Source of the DNA: Thiocapsa marina 5811
Lineage (GTDB): Bacteria > Pseudomonadota > Gammaproteobacteria > Chromatiales > Chromatiaceae
DNA: 64,000 bases
Assembly: GCF_000223985.1 (NCBI RefSeq)
Contig: NZ_AFWV01000013.1
Location: forward strand, 148,839-212,838
Reading direction: 5' to 3'
Below the pieces are notes generated by a model that saw only the letters and a list, made by a program, of their open reading frames with translations, was not told the DNA's origin and searched no databases. The translations under genes were made by a program, and so were the position numbers. Shown piece by piece: positions 17,986-26,198 of the stretch. Numbering within the stretch: position 1 is the first letter of the stretch; each line of letters starts with the position of its first letter.

Positions 17986-18565
17986 ATCGCTCTACTTCAT
18001 CTTTCTGAATGCCGCTGTCGTCAACAACTTCGTCTTGGCGCTCTTTCTCGGCATTTGCCCGTTCCTCGGTGTCTCGGCGAAAAAAGACACCGCCTGGAAC
18101 ATGGGGCTGGCGGTCATCTTCGTGATGCTGGTGAGCTCCATGAGCGCCTACGGGATCAATTGGCTCTTGACCGAGCTGGATCTGCTCTTCCTGCGGCTCA
18201 TCTGCTATATCGCGGTGATCGCCTCGGCGGTGCAATTGGTCGAGATGTTCGTCAAGCGCTACAGCCCCGCGCTGTTTCGCTCGCTCGGTATCTTCCTGCC
18301 CTTGATCACAACCAACTGCGCCATCCTGGGTCTCGCGCTCTTTCAAACCGCGAAGGAATACGACTTCATACAGAGTCTGATCTATGCGCTCGGCGCGGGG
18401 GCCGGCTTTATGCTGGCCTTGATGCTGATGGCCGGGCTGCGCGAGAAGCTCGAGCTCGCCCGCGTACCCAGCGTCAGCCAGGGCGCGGCCATGAGCCTCA
18501 TGCTGGCGGGACTTCTCTCGCTCGCCTTCATGGGCTTCGCCGGGCTCGGAGGCTCGCATGGTTAA
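17975..18565 (+). CDS. rnfA: Electron transport complex protein RnfA
   Basis: 196-aa integral membrane subunit with six helices. VVNNFVLALFLGICPFLGVS and ITTNCAILGLAL carry the two conserved Cys that, with those of RnfE, ligate the membrane iron-sulfur centre. The length is close to E. coli RnfA (193 aa). Its 3' end overlaps by 8 nt the start of a 55-codon gene, so translation of the two is probably coupled. Confidence 0.95.
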   Translation: MQDESLYFIFLNAAVVNNFVLALFLGICPFLGVSAKKDTAWNMGLAVIFVMLVSSMSAYGINWLLTELDLLFLRLICYIAVIASAVQLVEMFVKRYSPALFRSLGIFLPLITTNCAILGLALFQTAKEYDFIQSLIYALGAGAGFMLALMLMAGLREKLELARVPSVSQGAAMSLMLAGLLSLAFMGFAGLGGSHG

Positions 18566-18725
18566 GGTGCTCTCGGCCTCGCTGGTCATCTTTGCGGTGC
18601 TCGCGGCGTGGGTCCTGGTGGAACGCATCTATGCCGGCTTCGCCGCCCGTCATCCGGAGCTCGGACCCTTCCGACGCAACGACGGCGGCTGTTCATGCGG
18701 CAGCGGGAGTTGCGAACGGCGGTGA
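18558..18725 (+). CDS. Small single-span membrane protein with Cys-rich tail, Rnf-linked
   Basis: 55 aa starting at the ATG inside the rnfA stop region (18558). Layout: one hydrophobic helix (VLSASLVIFAVLAAWVLVE, residues 4-22), a short linker, and a cytoplasmic-looking tail GGCSCGSGSCERR with three Cys. Size and design recall NqrM, the Cys-tailed helper needed to mature Na+-NQR, and FeoB-associated Cys-rich membrane proteins. I infer a possible role in delivering iron or clusters to the RnfA/RnfE site. It is too short to be found by usual length cut-offs, but its position, overlap and composition support it. Confidence 0.7.
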   Translation: MVKVLSASLVIFAVLAAWVLVERIYAGFAARHPELGPFRRNDGGCSCGSGSCERR

Positions 18726-18868
18726 TTGTCAATCGCCGGGCCGATTCGGGCCTGAGACCGAAAGCGGGCATTTTTCAGCTTCTTCGTCGCGGATGCGACG
18801 GCGAATCATCACATCCATCTCGTCTCGGCTCCGATGGGGCCGACAAAGTTATAAGGAGCAGCTAAACC

Positions 18869-19729
18869 ATGAGTGAAGCCCCGGCCGATTTGGGCCCGAC
18901 GACTCAGGCGTTCATCAAGGATTCCAGGCGAATCACACCCGAGAGATCCGAAGAGGTCCGCCACATCACCCTTCAGGTGGCCGATCCGGCTTTTCAATTC
19001 GTCGAAGGTCAAAGCATCGGCGTGATCGTTCCCGGCCCGCATCCGTTCGGCAATCCGTACCATATCCGGCGTTATTCGATTGCAAACGCACGCAGTCTTC
19101 CGGTCGACACCGGGGTCGAGATCGATCTTCTGGTACGCCGCTGCTTCTACATCGACGAGGTCAGCGGAGAGCGCTATCCGGGCATCGCCTCGAACTATCT
19201 TTGCGACGCGAAGACGGGCGCCGCATTGACGATCAACGGCCCCTATCTGAGTCCCTTCAAGATGCCGTTGGACAATCGCGCCAACCTGCTCATGATCGGG
19301 ACCGGGACCGGCATCGCACCTTTCCGTGCCTTCGCGCAGCTGATTTACGAGCGGCGCGGCGATTGGAAGGGGCAGGTTCGGCTCTATTACGGTGGCCGCA
19401 GCGGGCTGGATCTCATGTACACCAACGACGAGAGCACCGATCTCGCCAACTATTACGACGAGAAGACCTTCAAGGCGTTCCGGGCCCTCGGCACGCGCCC
19501 CTTGATGACGTCCTCGCAAGCCTTGGAGCGCGGTCTATCCGACAACGCCGAGGATGCGTTGCAGCTCATCAAAGAACCCGACACGCATGTCTTCCTGTCT
19601 GGACTGGGCAAGATTGCAGCGGTGTTCGATAAGGTGATGGCGGATCGGGTTGGATCGTCCGAGGAGTGGACGGCGATCAAGCAAAAGATGATCGACGAGG
19701 GACATTGGTCCGAGCTGATTTACGATTGA
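18869..19729 (+). CDS. Ferredoxin-NADP+ reductase-like flavoprotein
   Basis: 286 aa, soluble, FAD and NAD(P) domains of the plant-type FNR fold. FAD motif RRYSIANA (about residues 69-76); pyridine-nucleotide motif MIGTGTGIAPFRAF (about 141-154); C-terminal segment GHWSELIYD with a near-terminal Tyr that could stack on the flavin. A strong AAGGAG site stands 10 nt before the ATG. It follows the Rnf/PFOR genes after a 143-bp gap and may exchange electrons between ferredoxin and NADPH. NADP versus NAD preference cannot be read here. Confidence 0.85.
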   Translation: MSEAPADLGPTTQAFIKDSRRITPERSEEVRHITLQVADPAFQFVEGQSIGVIVPGPHPFGNPYHIRRYSIANARSLPVDTGVEIDLLVRRCFYIDEVSGERYPGIASNYLCDAKTGAALTINGPYLSPFKMPLDNRANLLMIGTGTGIAPFRAFAQLIYERRGDWKGQVRLYYGGRSGLDLMYTNDESTDLANYYDEKTFKAFRALGTRPLMTSSQALERGLSDNAEDALQLIKEPDTHVFLSGLGKIAAVFDKVMADRVGSSEEWTAIKQKMIDEGHWSELIYD

Positions 19730-19751
19730 TCTCGGGGATTGACCGACCGGT

Positions 19752-19835
19752 CCGTAGGGCGGACAAGCGAAAGCGCAGTCCTCCGAACCCAGCGCCGGCG
19801 CTGGTGGGCTGCGCTTTCGCTTGTCCACCCTACGG
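19752..19835. repeat. Large hairpin repeat (GTAGGGYGGACAAGCG family)
   Basis: Arms 19752-19778 and 19809-19835 pair at 26 of 27 positions around a 30-nt loop. The loop itself contains the perfect palindrome CCAGCGCCGGCGCTGG (19789-19804). The arm sequence GGACAAGCGAAAGCGCAG matches a dispersed gammaproteobacterial repeat type, and a diverged copy lies at 26748-26778. It follows the FNR-like gene and may also stop transcription from the rnf cluster. Confidence 0.75.
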
Positions 19836-19937
19836 ATCTTGTTCGGCTTAAGGCGTTCGTCCAGCCTTCGGGTTCTTTTGGGCGTTGGTGCGGGGTGGAT
19901 GGGTTTCGCTGCGCTCTACCGACTCATCCTACGCGGC

Positions 19938-20441
19938 TCAGCTCGGCGGGTTGCGAGGCGGTTTCGCGGGATCGGGCGTACGCGAGAAGGTGTTGAGGTC
20001 CAAGCTGACCCGGACCTGCGTTTGCGGCTTGGGGCCCTCCGGGCGCGTTCCGATCCACAGCGCCACCAAGCCCAGAATGCCCGCGACGGACAGCGACAAC
20101 ACGGGGCCCGGAGCGGCAAGCCCGTACCAGACCGACCAGCTGATCGCCATGCTGCCGATCGCCGCGGTCTTGCCGGTTCGGCACATCTCGCCGCGCTCCA
20201 GAAACCCACGAATCGATTCTCCGAACCGTGGATGCTCGACGAGGAAGCGCACGCGCTTGGGCGAGCTTCGCAGCCACAGCCAGGTCGCACAGATCCAAAA
20301 AACCGTAGTCGGCATGAGCGGCAAGACCAACCCCAAAAAGCCCAATCCGAAGCACAGCCAGGCCAACAGGTTGTAAAAACGGCGGCGGCTCCGGCCTACG
20401 CTTGCGACAAGAGGATCTTGCTCGGGAATATTGCCGTGCAT
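19938..20441 (-). CDS. DUF454 (YbaN-like) inner-membrane protein
   Basis: 167 aa from the ATG at 20441, which has GGAG 6 nt upstream; a GTG at 20480 would add 13 residues. The DUF454 pattern is clear: FYNLLAWLCFGLGFLGLVLP followed by LMPTTVFWICATWLWLRSSP, then ERGEMCRTGKTAAI and further hydrophobic segments. Function is unknown across the family. The C-terminal 30 residues are Pro/Arg rich and family-variable. Confidence 0.82.
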   Translation of the reverse strand: MHGNIPEQDPLVASVGRSRRRFYNLLAWLCFGLGFLGLVLPLMPTTVFWICATWLWLRSSPKRVRFLVEHPRFGESIRGFLERGEMCRTGKTAAIGSMAISWSVWYGLAAPGPVLSLSVAGILGLVALWIGTRPEGPKPQTQVRVSLDLNTFSRTPDPAKPPRNPPS

Positions 20442-20716
20442 CTGGAGCTCCAGGCTGAGAATCGACTTCCGACGGGACACCGAGGTTCGACGGCCCGAAT
20501 CCGGGGCGCTTCACCGAGGGCTCCGCACCATCCGGAAGGACCCCTGAACGGCCCAACGGGCTGCGAGACGGCAAAGTATAGCGGCTCTCGCCGGATCCGC
20601 CCATCGGCCGCAAGCGGAAGAGATGACCGACCGATGCCGCGACAACCAAGCGGCGGCGCCGATCGTCTCGGGAGCCGTTCACCCCGGGCGCGAAGCAGGG
20701 TCTCTCGACCGCCGTA

Positions 20717-21145
20717 TCAAGGCGTGGGCGAGACGGAAATCCCGCGCGCCGCGAGCCACTGAGTATCGAGCTCCCATTCAACGGACTCGACCTGCGGCTG
20801 CGCCAGCATCAGACCCTGGGCGCGCTTCTGGTGATCGATCAGCTCCTGTTGGGCGGCGATCATCTCTGGATCATTGTCCGCCTTGTTGGTCAGATTCGGG
20901 TGGATAATGGCGAGGAAACGGTACGCCGGCACGTCGAAGGAGCGCGGCGTCGAGATCGTCGCGACCCCGTTCTCGAACGAGACGACCCGGAACCGATACG
21001 GATAGGACGAGACCAGCGGATCGGCCTCCAACACCTGATCGAGCTCCCAAACCTGCGGCTTCCAAGCCGAGCCGATCCAAACCGCCAAGGCACCGATCAC
21101 GATGATGCCGATTACGATACTGTAGATACGGGTGAAACGATCCAT
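20717..21145 (-). CDS. Hypothetical membrane-anchored periplasmic protein (142 aa)
   Basis: N-terminal helix IYSIVIGIIVIGALAVWIG (residues 7-25) followed by a 115-residue domain that should face the periplasm. It contains VVSFENGVATISTPRS and IIHPNLTNKADNDPEMIA. I do not recognise the family. It runs divergently from the cyclase gene at 21352 with a 206-bp gap. Frame quality and an ordinary start argue for a real gene. Confidence 0.65.
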   Translation of the reverse strand: MDRFTRIYSIVIGIIVIGALAVWIGSAWKPQVWELDQVLEADPLVSSYPYRFRVVSFENGVATISTPRSFDVPAYRFLAIIHPNLTNKADNDPEMIAAQQELIDHQKRAQGLMLAQPQVESVEWELDTQWLAARGISVSPTP

Positions 21146-21306
21146 CCGGTGGCTGACTCCTGAATGTGTTGCGTGAATGGCCGGGGTACCGAAGATATCC
21201 CCGTCAGAAGCTCGCAGCTTGCCTGGATGCCGACAATTCTCCCATGAAAAACGTCAATCACTCCTTTTCCTGTCCCAACGTCGCCGAACCTGTGCCATTC
21301 TTGGAA

Positions 21307-21337
21307 ACGATGCATTTCACTCGGGACCCGGTTTAGA
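21307..21337. repeat. Partial copy of the TAAACCGCGTC-type repeat
   Basis: GATGCATTTCACTC followed by GGGACCCGGTTTAGA resembles the end of the full copy at 32571-32608 (GACGCATTTCACTC, GGACGCGGTTTAGA). Its last bases lie just before the cyclase ATG and contribute the only purine-rich stretch (GAGGCAG) near it. Confidence 0.6.
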
Positions 21338-21351
21338 GGCAGTTTCGTCAC

Positions 21352-22434
21352 ATGCAGCACAGAGACAGACAGTCGTTGGTTGCGGGTATCTCGAGCCTGG
21401 CGCAGCAGGTCTACGAGAGCGTGGCACCGAACCAACAAGAAGAGGCAATGACCCAGCGGCTCAATCCACTGCTCGACGCCTTCTTGCTCGAATCTCAGCC
21501 GATCGAGGCGGTCGAGGCGACCGTACTGATCGCCGACATCCGCGGCTTCACGTCGCTGACCGAATCCCAACCCCCTGAAACCATCATCAGACTGCTCAAT
21601 CGGTACTTCGCGCGAATGGTGCAGCTGGTCCATCATCACGGGGGCGTCGTCGACAAGTTCATGGGCGATGCCGTCATGGCGCTCTTCGGCGCACCGCTGC
21701 GTCGCGACGACCACCTCCAGTGCGCACTCTCCTGTGCGGTCGAAATGCAGCAGGCGATGCTCGAGCTCAACCGCGAAAGCCAAATCATCGGAGAGCCCAG
21801 CATCTACGCCGGTATCGCCGTCAACAGCGGCAGCGTCATGGCGGGCAGCTTCGGTTCGAGGGTCTACAACGAGTACACCGTGATCGGCGACACGGTTAAT
21901 CTGACCGCGCGGATGGAGGGCTACAGCTTGCGCGGGCAGGTACTGCTCAGCGACGCCAGCTACGCCTCCGCCCGCGATTACATCGATATCGGCAGCGCCA
22001 ACTCGCTCTTCGTAAAGGGCAAGGTCCGCGAGATTACGCTCTACGAGCTGCTCGCCGTCAACGCTCCTCGGCGCCTGACGGTTCCGCAGGTCGAGGTTCG
22101 TCGCTCGCCTCGCGTCCTGGTGGACTTTCCGATCGCCTTCCGCCGGGTCGAGTCCAAATGCATCCTGGAGCAACGCTTCATGGGCAAGGCGAATGATCTG
22201 AGCTATTTCGGGATGAACGCCGATCTACCCCTGATTCTGCCGCCCTACTCGGAGGTGATCCTCACCTTCGTGCCTGAATTCGGTGCCGATCCGGCCACCG
22301 AGGTCTATGCGCGGGTCCTGCGAACCCACCCGAGCGAAGGACTCCACCGCACCAACCTCGAGTTCACGACCATTGACTCCCCCGGACATCGGCTCGTGAA
22401 ACGCTATGTCGACCAGCTCCTCTGGAGACGCTGA
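21352..22434 (+). CDS. Class III adenylate cyclase with C-terminal PilZ domain
   Basis: 360 aa, soluble. Residues about 55-195 form a class III cyclase domain: metal Asp in ADIRGFT (D62) and FMGDAVMALFG (D106), adenine-reading Lys102 in VDKFMGD and Asp180 in VIGDTVN, catalytic Asn183 and Arg187. This set predicts ATP to cAMP. Residues about 245-355 match PilZ, the c-di-GMP receptor fold: RRSPRV (250-255) and the D-x-S-x-x-G motif DLSYFG (282-287). So cAMP synthesis may be set by c-di-GMP. No membrane segment is present. The short helical N-terminus may dimerise. Confidence 0.88.
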   Translation: MQHRDRQSLVAGISSLAQQVYESVAPNQQEEAMTQRLNPLLDAFLLESQPIEAVEATVLIADIRGFTSLTESQPPETIIRLLNRYFARMVQLVHHHGGVVDKFMGDAVMALFGAPLRRDDHLQCALSCAVEMQQAMLELNRESQIIGEPSIYAGIAVNSGSVMAGSFGSRVYNEYTVIGDTVNLTARMEGYSLRGQVLLSDASYASARDYIDIGSANSLFVKGKVREITLYELLAVNAPRRLTVPQVEVRRSPRVLVDFPIAFRRVESKCILEQRFMGKANDLSYFGMNADLPLILPPYSEVILTFVPEFGADPATEVYARVLRTHPSEGLHRTNLEFTTIDSPGHRLVKRYVDQLLWRR

Positions 22435-22507
22435 TCGACACGAAGGTCGACACGAAGGCCGACACCGGGGCCGTCCGTCCCGCGACCGTCGCGCGGCCCG
22501 CGGTCCC

Positions 22508-22888
22508 ATGAACCCGGGCCTCGTTGCCGACGGTCTCGTCCTGGTGCATGCCTTCTTCATCGTGTTCGTTGCACTCGGCGGGCTCTTGGTCTTGCGCTGG
22601 CCGAGCCTGGCCTACCTGCATCTGCCCTGTCTGCTCTGGGGCATCGCCATCGAGCTCGGCGGTTTCATCTGCCCGCTCACGCCGCTCGAGATCCAGTGGC
22701 GACTTGCAGCAGGCGAGGGCAGCTACACCGGCGGTTTCATCGACCACTACGTCATGCCTGCGATCTACCCTGCGGGCCTGACCCGCGGGATCCAGATCCT
22801 GCTCGGACTGGCCCTGCTGATCGGCAACGGACTCCTCTACGGATACCTCCTGCACAAGCACAGTCGCCGCAGCATCCGACGCCCTTAG
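22508..22888 (+). CDS. DUF2784 membrane protein
   Basis: 126 aa, about four hydrophobic segments. The DUF2784 features are plain: ADGLVLVHAFFIVFVALGGL, LVLRWPSLAYLHLPC, and the highly conserved ICPLTPLEIQWR. The frame stays open to 22406, but the added residues are Arg/Gly rich and come partly from a 12-bp tandem repeat (TCGACACGAAGG twice, 22435-22458), so the ATG at 22508 is used. Function of the family is unknown. It may be co-transcribed with the cyclase. Confidence 0.8.
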   Translation: MNPGLVADGLVLVHAFFIVFVALGGLLVLRWPSLAYLHLPCLLWGIAIELGGFICPLTPLEIQWRLAAGEGSYTGGFIDHYVMPAIYPAGLTRGIQILLGLALLIGNGLLYGYLLHKHSRRSIRRP

Positions 22889-23068
22889 GTTGCAGTAGCG
22901 AGCAAAGCGCCCGCTCACCACTCACTCACCCCTGACCCTTCCGAGATGCGACAAGAGCTGTCGCGCCATGAGTGCACTCTAGGTCCATCGCGCACGGCTC
23001 CCGAGCGAACACGTCTCGGGTCGCGGCGAGCGCGACTTCCCCGAACAACGGACCGGAGTCCAAGGATC

Positions 23069-23746
23069 ATGACGACTCGCCAGCCCTCCAACCCCGCTTT
23101 CCCGTGTGACATCGCCTTCCCGCGCCACTATCTGCGCATCGGCATCCTGGACACGCCGCTGCAGACGTCGACCGGCGTCCGCTCCTCGGAGCCGCTGCCC
23201 TACCAATGGTCGTGCCATGTCCAGACCGAGAGCGGCCTCATCGACCAGTTCGGATTCCTCGATACCCGAGGGCTCGACCCGCGATCCGAGTTGGTTGAAA
23301 CCCTGCTCGCCGTCATCGCACGTACGGGAGCAATTCTGGTGCCCTCGGCCCGCGAGACGGCGCTCCTGCATGGATTACAGCACAGTCGTGCCGATTCGAC
23401 AGGGGCACTCGCCGATGCCCTGAGTCGACTTGTGGAGGTCGATCGATTCGCGGATCGGCGACAGCGACCCGCTGCACCCGGGTCCGTTTCGGGGGACGAC
23501 CCGGCGGGGTCGGTCATCTGGCCGGACGATGCCTCCGAGTCCCCTCTCGATCTGCGCGACGATCGGGCGGCCCAGGTCGCTTACCTCGAGCTCATCGATG
23601 CCCGCACGCAGAACATCCGTCGGCGCCAGCTCGTCCGTGCGCTGGTTCGATTCGGGGACCTCGAGCTCTCGCGGCTGGTCTGCGCCTTCGCCGAGCACAC
23701 GGGTGCCGACCCGGTCTCGATTGCACCGGGTCCGATGCTCAATTGA
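23069..23746 (+). CDS. Stand-alone, degenerate DUF2779-like nuclease domain
   Basis: 225 aa, soluble, starting at an ATG preceded by AAGGA. It follows the course of the DUF2779 (DEDD exonuclease-like) domain: PLPYQWSCHVQ, FLDTRGLDPRSELVETLLA, GAILVPSARETALL, and AAQVAYLELID. The usual LDFET-type catalytic motif is replaced by GILDTPL, and later acidic positions also look changed, so it is probably not an active nuclease. It lacks the large N-terminal part of the usual 500-700-aa proteins. An open frame extends upstream to 22946 without protein-like sequence. Confidence 0.6.
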   Translation: MTTRQPSNPAFPCDIAFPRHYLRIGILDTPLQTSTGVRSSEPLPYQWSCHVQTESGLIDQFGFLDTRGLDPRSELVETLLAVIARTGAILVPSARETALLHGLQHSRADSTGALADALSRLVEVDRFADRRQRPAAPGSVSGDDPAGSVIWPDDASESPLDLRDDRAAQVAYLELIDARTQNIRRRQLVRALVRFGDLELSRLVCAFAEHTGADPVSIAPGPMLN

Positions 23747-23816
23747 TCGGGCATTGACGAAAACCACCAGGCGGGTCTAAATCCGCCTGTAAGAACCATC
23801 GGAGTGCAGCTCATGC

Positions 23817-24255
23817 CTAGTCGATCGGATGCGTCAGCAGGGCACGAATGCCGACCTGCTCGGCAATGGTCAGTGTGCGGCGGATCGCATCGCGCAGCAT
23901 CGCAAGGCCGATGCCGCGGCCCTGGTCAGCGCGCGACACGGCCAGCCGGGCCAGGATGACGACGGGCATCGGATGCTGGCCCAGTCCCTGACGGACCCGC
24001 TGCGGGGTGTCGAGGCAGTCGATCTGGCCGACGGTCAGGCTGTAGTAGCCGATGACCCGATCCGGATCCGCCACGACGAAGGTGTTGGCCGAGCCGCGCG
24101 CGCGCCTGAGGGGCATGACGCACGAGCCAGATGTCGAGTGCCGGTTTACCGCAGTCGAAGGTGTCGATCCGATGGACATGCTTGATCTGCCGAGGTCGGG
24201 GTCGGATGGTCCATGTTGGTACGTTCGACCCACGTGATCCAATCGACACGTACAT
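23817..24255 (-). pseudogene. Broken TacT-like GNAT acetyltransferase toxin
   Basis: Two frames must be joined to recover the protein. From 24255 one frame gives IDTFDCGKPALDIWLVRHA, the opening of tRNA-acetylating GNAT toxins. Near 24085-24115 homology passes to another frame: GSANTFVVADPDRVIGYYSL, then VVILARLAVSRADQGRGIG with the acetyl-CoA loop (DQGRGIGLAMLRDA). It ends at a stop right after GIRALLTHPID, where intact members continue about 30 residues (FYxxxGF region). So there is one frameshift and a C-terminal truncation. No DUF1778-type antitoxin frame is intact upstream. Confidence 0.7.
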
Positions 24256-24278
24256 AAATTTACATAATATACATTATG
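24251..24278. promoter_or_regulatory. AT-rich dyad, probable relic toxin-antitoxin operator
   Basis: CATAAT-ATAC-ATTATG is a perfect 6+6 dyad at 24263-24278, next to a TACATAA direct repeat (24251-24257 and 24261-24267). It abuts the 5' end of the GNAT relic, where a ribbon-helix-helix antitoxin would bind. The following 140 bp to prfC hold only scraps of open frame. Confidence 0.4.
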
Positions 24279-24421
24279 CGAAATCAAGGACAAGGACCGG
24301 GGGCGTCCGGACCCGCTCCGTGACAGGACGGATTGGTCCGATGCAGAGCTGTTGGCCGAAGGCTTCGCGGCCAATCCGACCAAGCCCCGGGCGCTGCAAC
24401 AGCGCCTGAGTTGCTTGTCGA

Positions 24422-26002
24422 TTACAGCTCGCGCGTCGCCAGAAACCGCACGTCGGGCCAACGCTCTTGGGCTAGGTCCAGGTTGACGCGAGTCGGCGCC
24501 AAATAGACCAGCTGGTCGTCGCCGTCCAGGGCAAGGTTCTCGTAGTTTTTTTCCTTGAACTGCTCGAGACGTTTCGAGTCCTCGCAAACGACCCAGCGCG
24601 CGGTCTTGACGCTGGCGGGCTCGAACAGTGCCTCGACGCCGTACTCGTCCTTCAACCTATAGGCGGCGACATCGAATTGCAGGATGCCGACGGCGCCCAG
24701 GATCATGTCGTTGTTCTTGAGCGGCCTGAACACCTGGGTCGCGCCTTCTTCGGAAAGCTGAACCACGCCCTTCTGCAAGGCCTTCATGCGCAGCGGGTCC
24801 TTGAGCACGACGCGGCGGAACAGCTCCGGGGCGAAGTACGGAATACCGCCGTATTTCAGCTCCTCGCCCTCGGTGAAGGTATCGCCGATCTGAATGGTGC
24901 CGTGATTGTGCAGCCCGATGATGTCGCCGGGCCAAGCCTCTTCGACGTGGCGACGCTCGTCGGCCTGGAAGGTGATGGCATTGGCGACCTGAATGGTCTT
25001 GCCGATGCGCACGTGCCGCATCTTCATGCCCTTCTTGTAGCTTCCCGAGCAGACCCGCAGAAAGGCCACTCGGTCGCGGTGCGCCGGGTCCATGTTCGCC
25101 TGGATCTTGAAGACGAAGCCGGTAAAGGGCTCTTCGGCGGGATCCACCGGGCGTTGCAGTGTCTGGCGCGCACGCGGCGGCGGCGCGTAAGTGACGAAGG
25201 CATCGAGCAGCTCGCGCACACCGAAGTTGTTGATTGCCGAACCGAAGAAGACAGGGGTCTGCCGACCGGCGATGTAGGCCTCGAGGTCGAGCGGATAGCT
25301 CGCGCCTTGGACCAGCTCCATCTCGATGCGCAGCTCGTCGGCCTGATCGCCGAGGACATCGTCCATCCGCGGATTGTCGATCCCTTGGATGATCTCGCCT
25401 TCGGTGATGCGCCCTCCGTGCTGGGCGCTGAAGAGATGGGTGCGGTCGAAGCGCAGGTCGTAGACGCCTTTGAAGCGCTTGCCCATCCCGATCGGCCAGG
25501 TCACGGGCGCGCATTGGATCTTGAGGATCTCCTCGACCTCGTCGAGAACCTCGATGGCGTCGCGGCCCTCGCGATCCAACTTGTTGATAAACGTCAGGAT
25601 CGGCGTGTCGCGCAGGCGACAGACCTCCATCAGCTTGATGGTCCGCTCCTCGACGCCTTTAGCCACGTCGATCACCATCAGTGCCGAGTCGACGGCAGTC
25701 AACGTCCGGTAGGTGTCCTCGGAGAAGTCCTGGTGTCCGGGTGTGTCGAGCAGGTTGACGATGCTCTCGCCATAGGGAAACTGCATGACCGAGGAGGTCA
25801 CGGAGATGCCGCGTTCCTTCTCCAGCTCCATCCAATCGGAGGTGGCGTGACGCGCGGCCTTGCGCCCCTTGACCGTCCCTGCGAGCTGGATGGCGCCCCC
25901 GAACAGCAAAAGCTTCTCGGTCAGGGTGGTCTTGCCGGCGTCCGGGTGAGAGATGATGGCGAAGGTGCGACGCCGATTGAGTTGTTCTTGGAGCTCGCTC
26001 AT
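24422..26002 (-). CDS. prfC: Peptide chain release factor 3
   Basis: 526 aa, E. coli length. GTPase that removes RF1/RF2 from the ribosome after termination. The ATG at 26002 ([20 protein letters not shown]) is chosen over one 24 codons upstream because it matches known N-termini. G motifs: [43 protein letters not shown]. The RF3-specific C-terminal segments ([18 protein letters not shown]) are intact. The region just upstream contains a repeat fragment. Confidence 0.96.
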   Translation of the reverse strand: MSELQEQLNRRRTFAIISHPDAGKTTLTEKLLLFGGAIQLAGTVKGRKAARHATSDWMELEKERGISVTSSVMQFPYGESIVNLLDTPGHQDFSEDTYRTLTAVDSALMVIDVAKGVEERTIKLMEVCRLRDTPILTFINKLDREGRDAIEVLDEVEEILKIQCAPVTWPIGMGKRFKGVYDLRFDRTHLFSAQHGGRITEGEIIQGIDNPRMDDVLGDQADELRIEMELVQGASYPLDLEAYIAGRQTPVFFGSAINNFGVRELLDAFVTYAPPPRARQTLQRPVDPAEEPFTGFVFKIQANMDPAHRDRVAFLRVCSGSYKKGMKMRHVRIGKTIQVANAITFQADERRHVEEAWPGDIIGLHNHGTIQIGDTFTEGEELKYGGIPYFAPELFRRVVLKDPLRMKALQKGVVQLSEEGATQVFRPLKNNDMILGAVGILQFDVAAYRLKDEYGVEALFEPASVKTARWVVCEDSKRLEQFKEKNYENLALDGDDQLVYLAPTRVNLDLAQERWPDVRFLATREL

Positions 26003-26034
26003 GTGGGATTCGTGCGGCCTGGGCTGCGTGCGAC

Positions 26035-26094
26035 TAAACCGCGGAATTATAGACTCGAACGGGCCGCCGTTCACCTAAACCGCGTCCACGCGCC
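26035..26094. repeat. Two TAAACCGCG repeat ends upstream of prfC
   Basis: TAAACCGCGG (26035-26044) and TAAACCGCGTC (26076-26086) lie in direct orientation 41 bp apart. The flank CGACTAAACCGCG is the same as at the copy ending near 44842. They look like remnants of the dispersed element described at 32514-32608. Confidence 0.5.
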
Positions 26095-26198
26095 TTCGCG
26101 CTTCAGCCGAACGCTCCGGTCGGTATACTGTCGGGCGCGAGGCACACGCCACGACGCAGCACCATCACCCGAAACAGACGATTCGAGTCCTTCAGCCG

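Noticed and set aside
19924..20781. Minus-strand frame of 285 codons
   Set aside because: Overlaps the DUF454 gene in another frame and reads as low-quality Arg/Pro/Ser-rich sequence.
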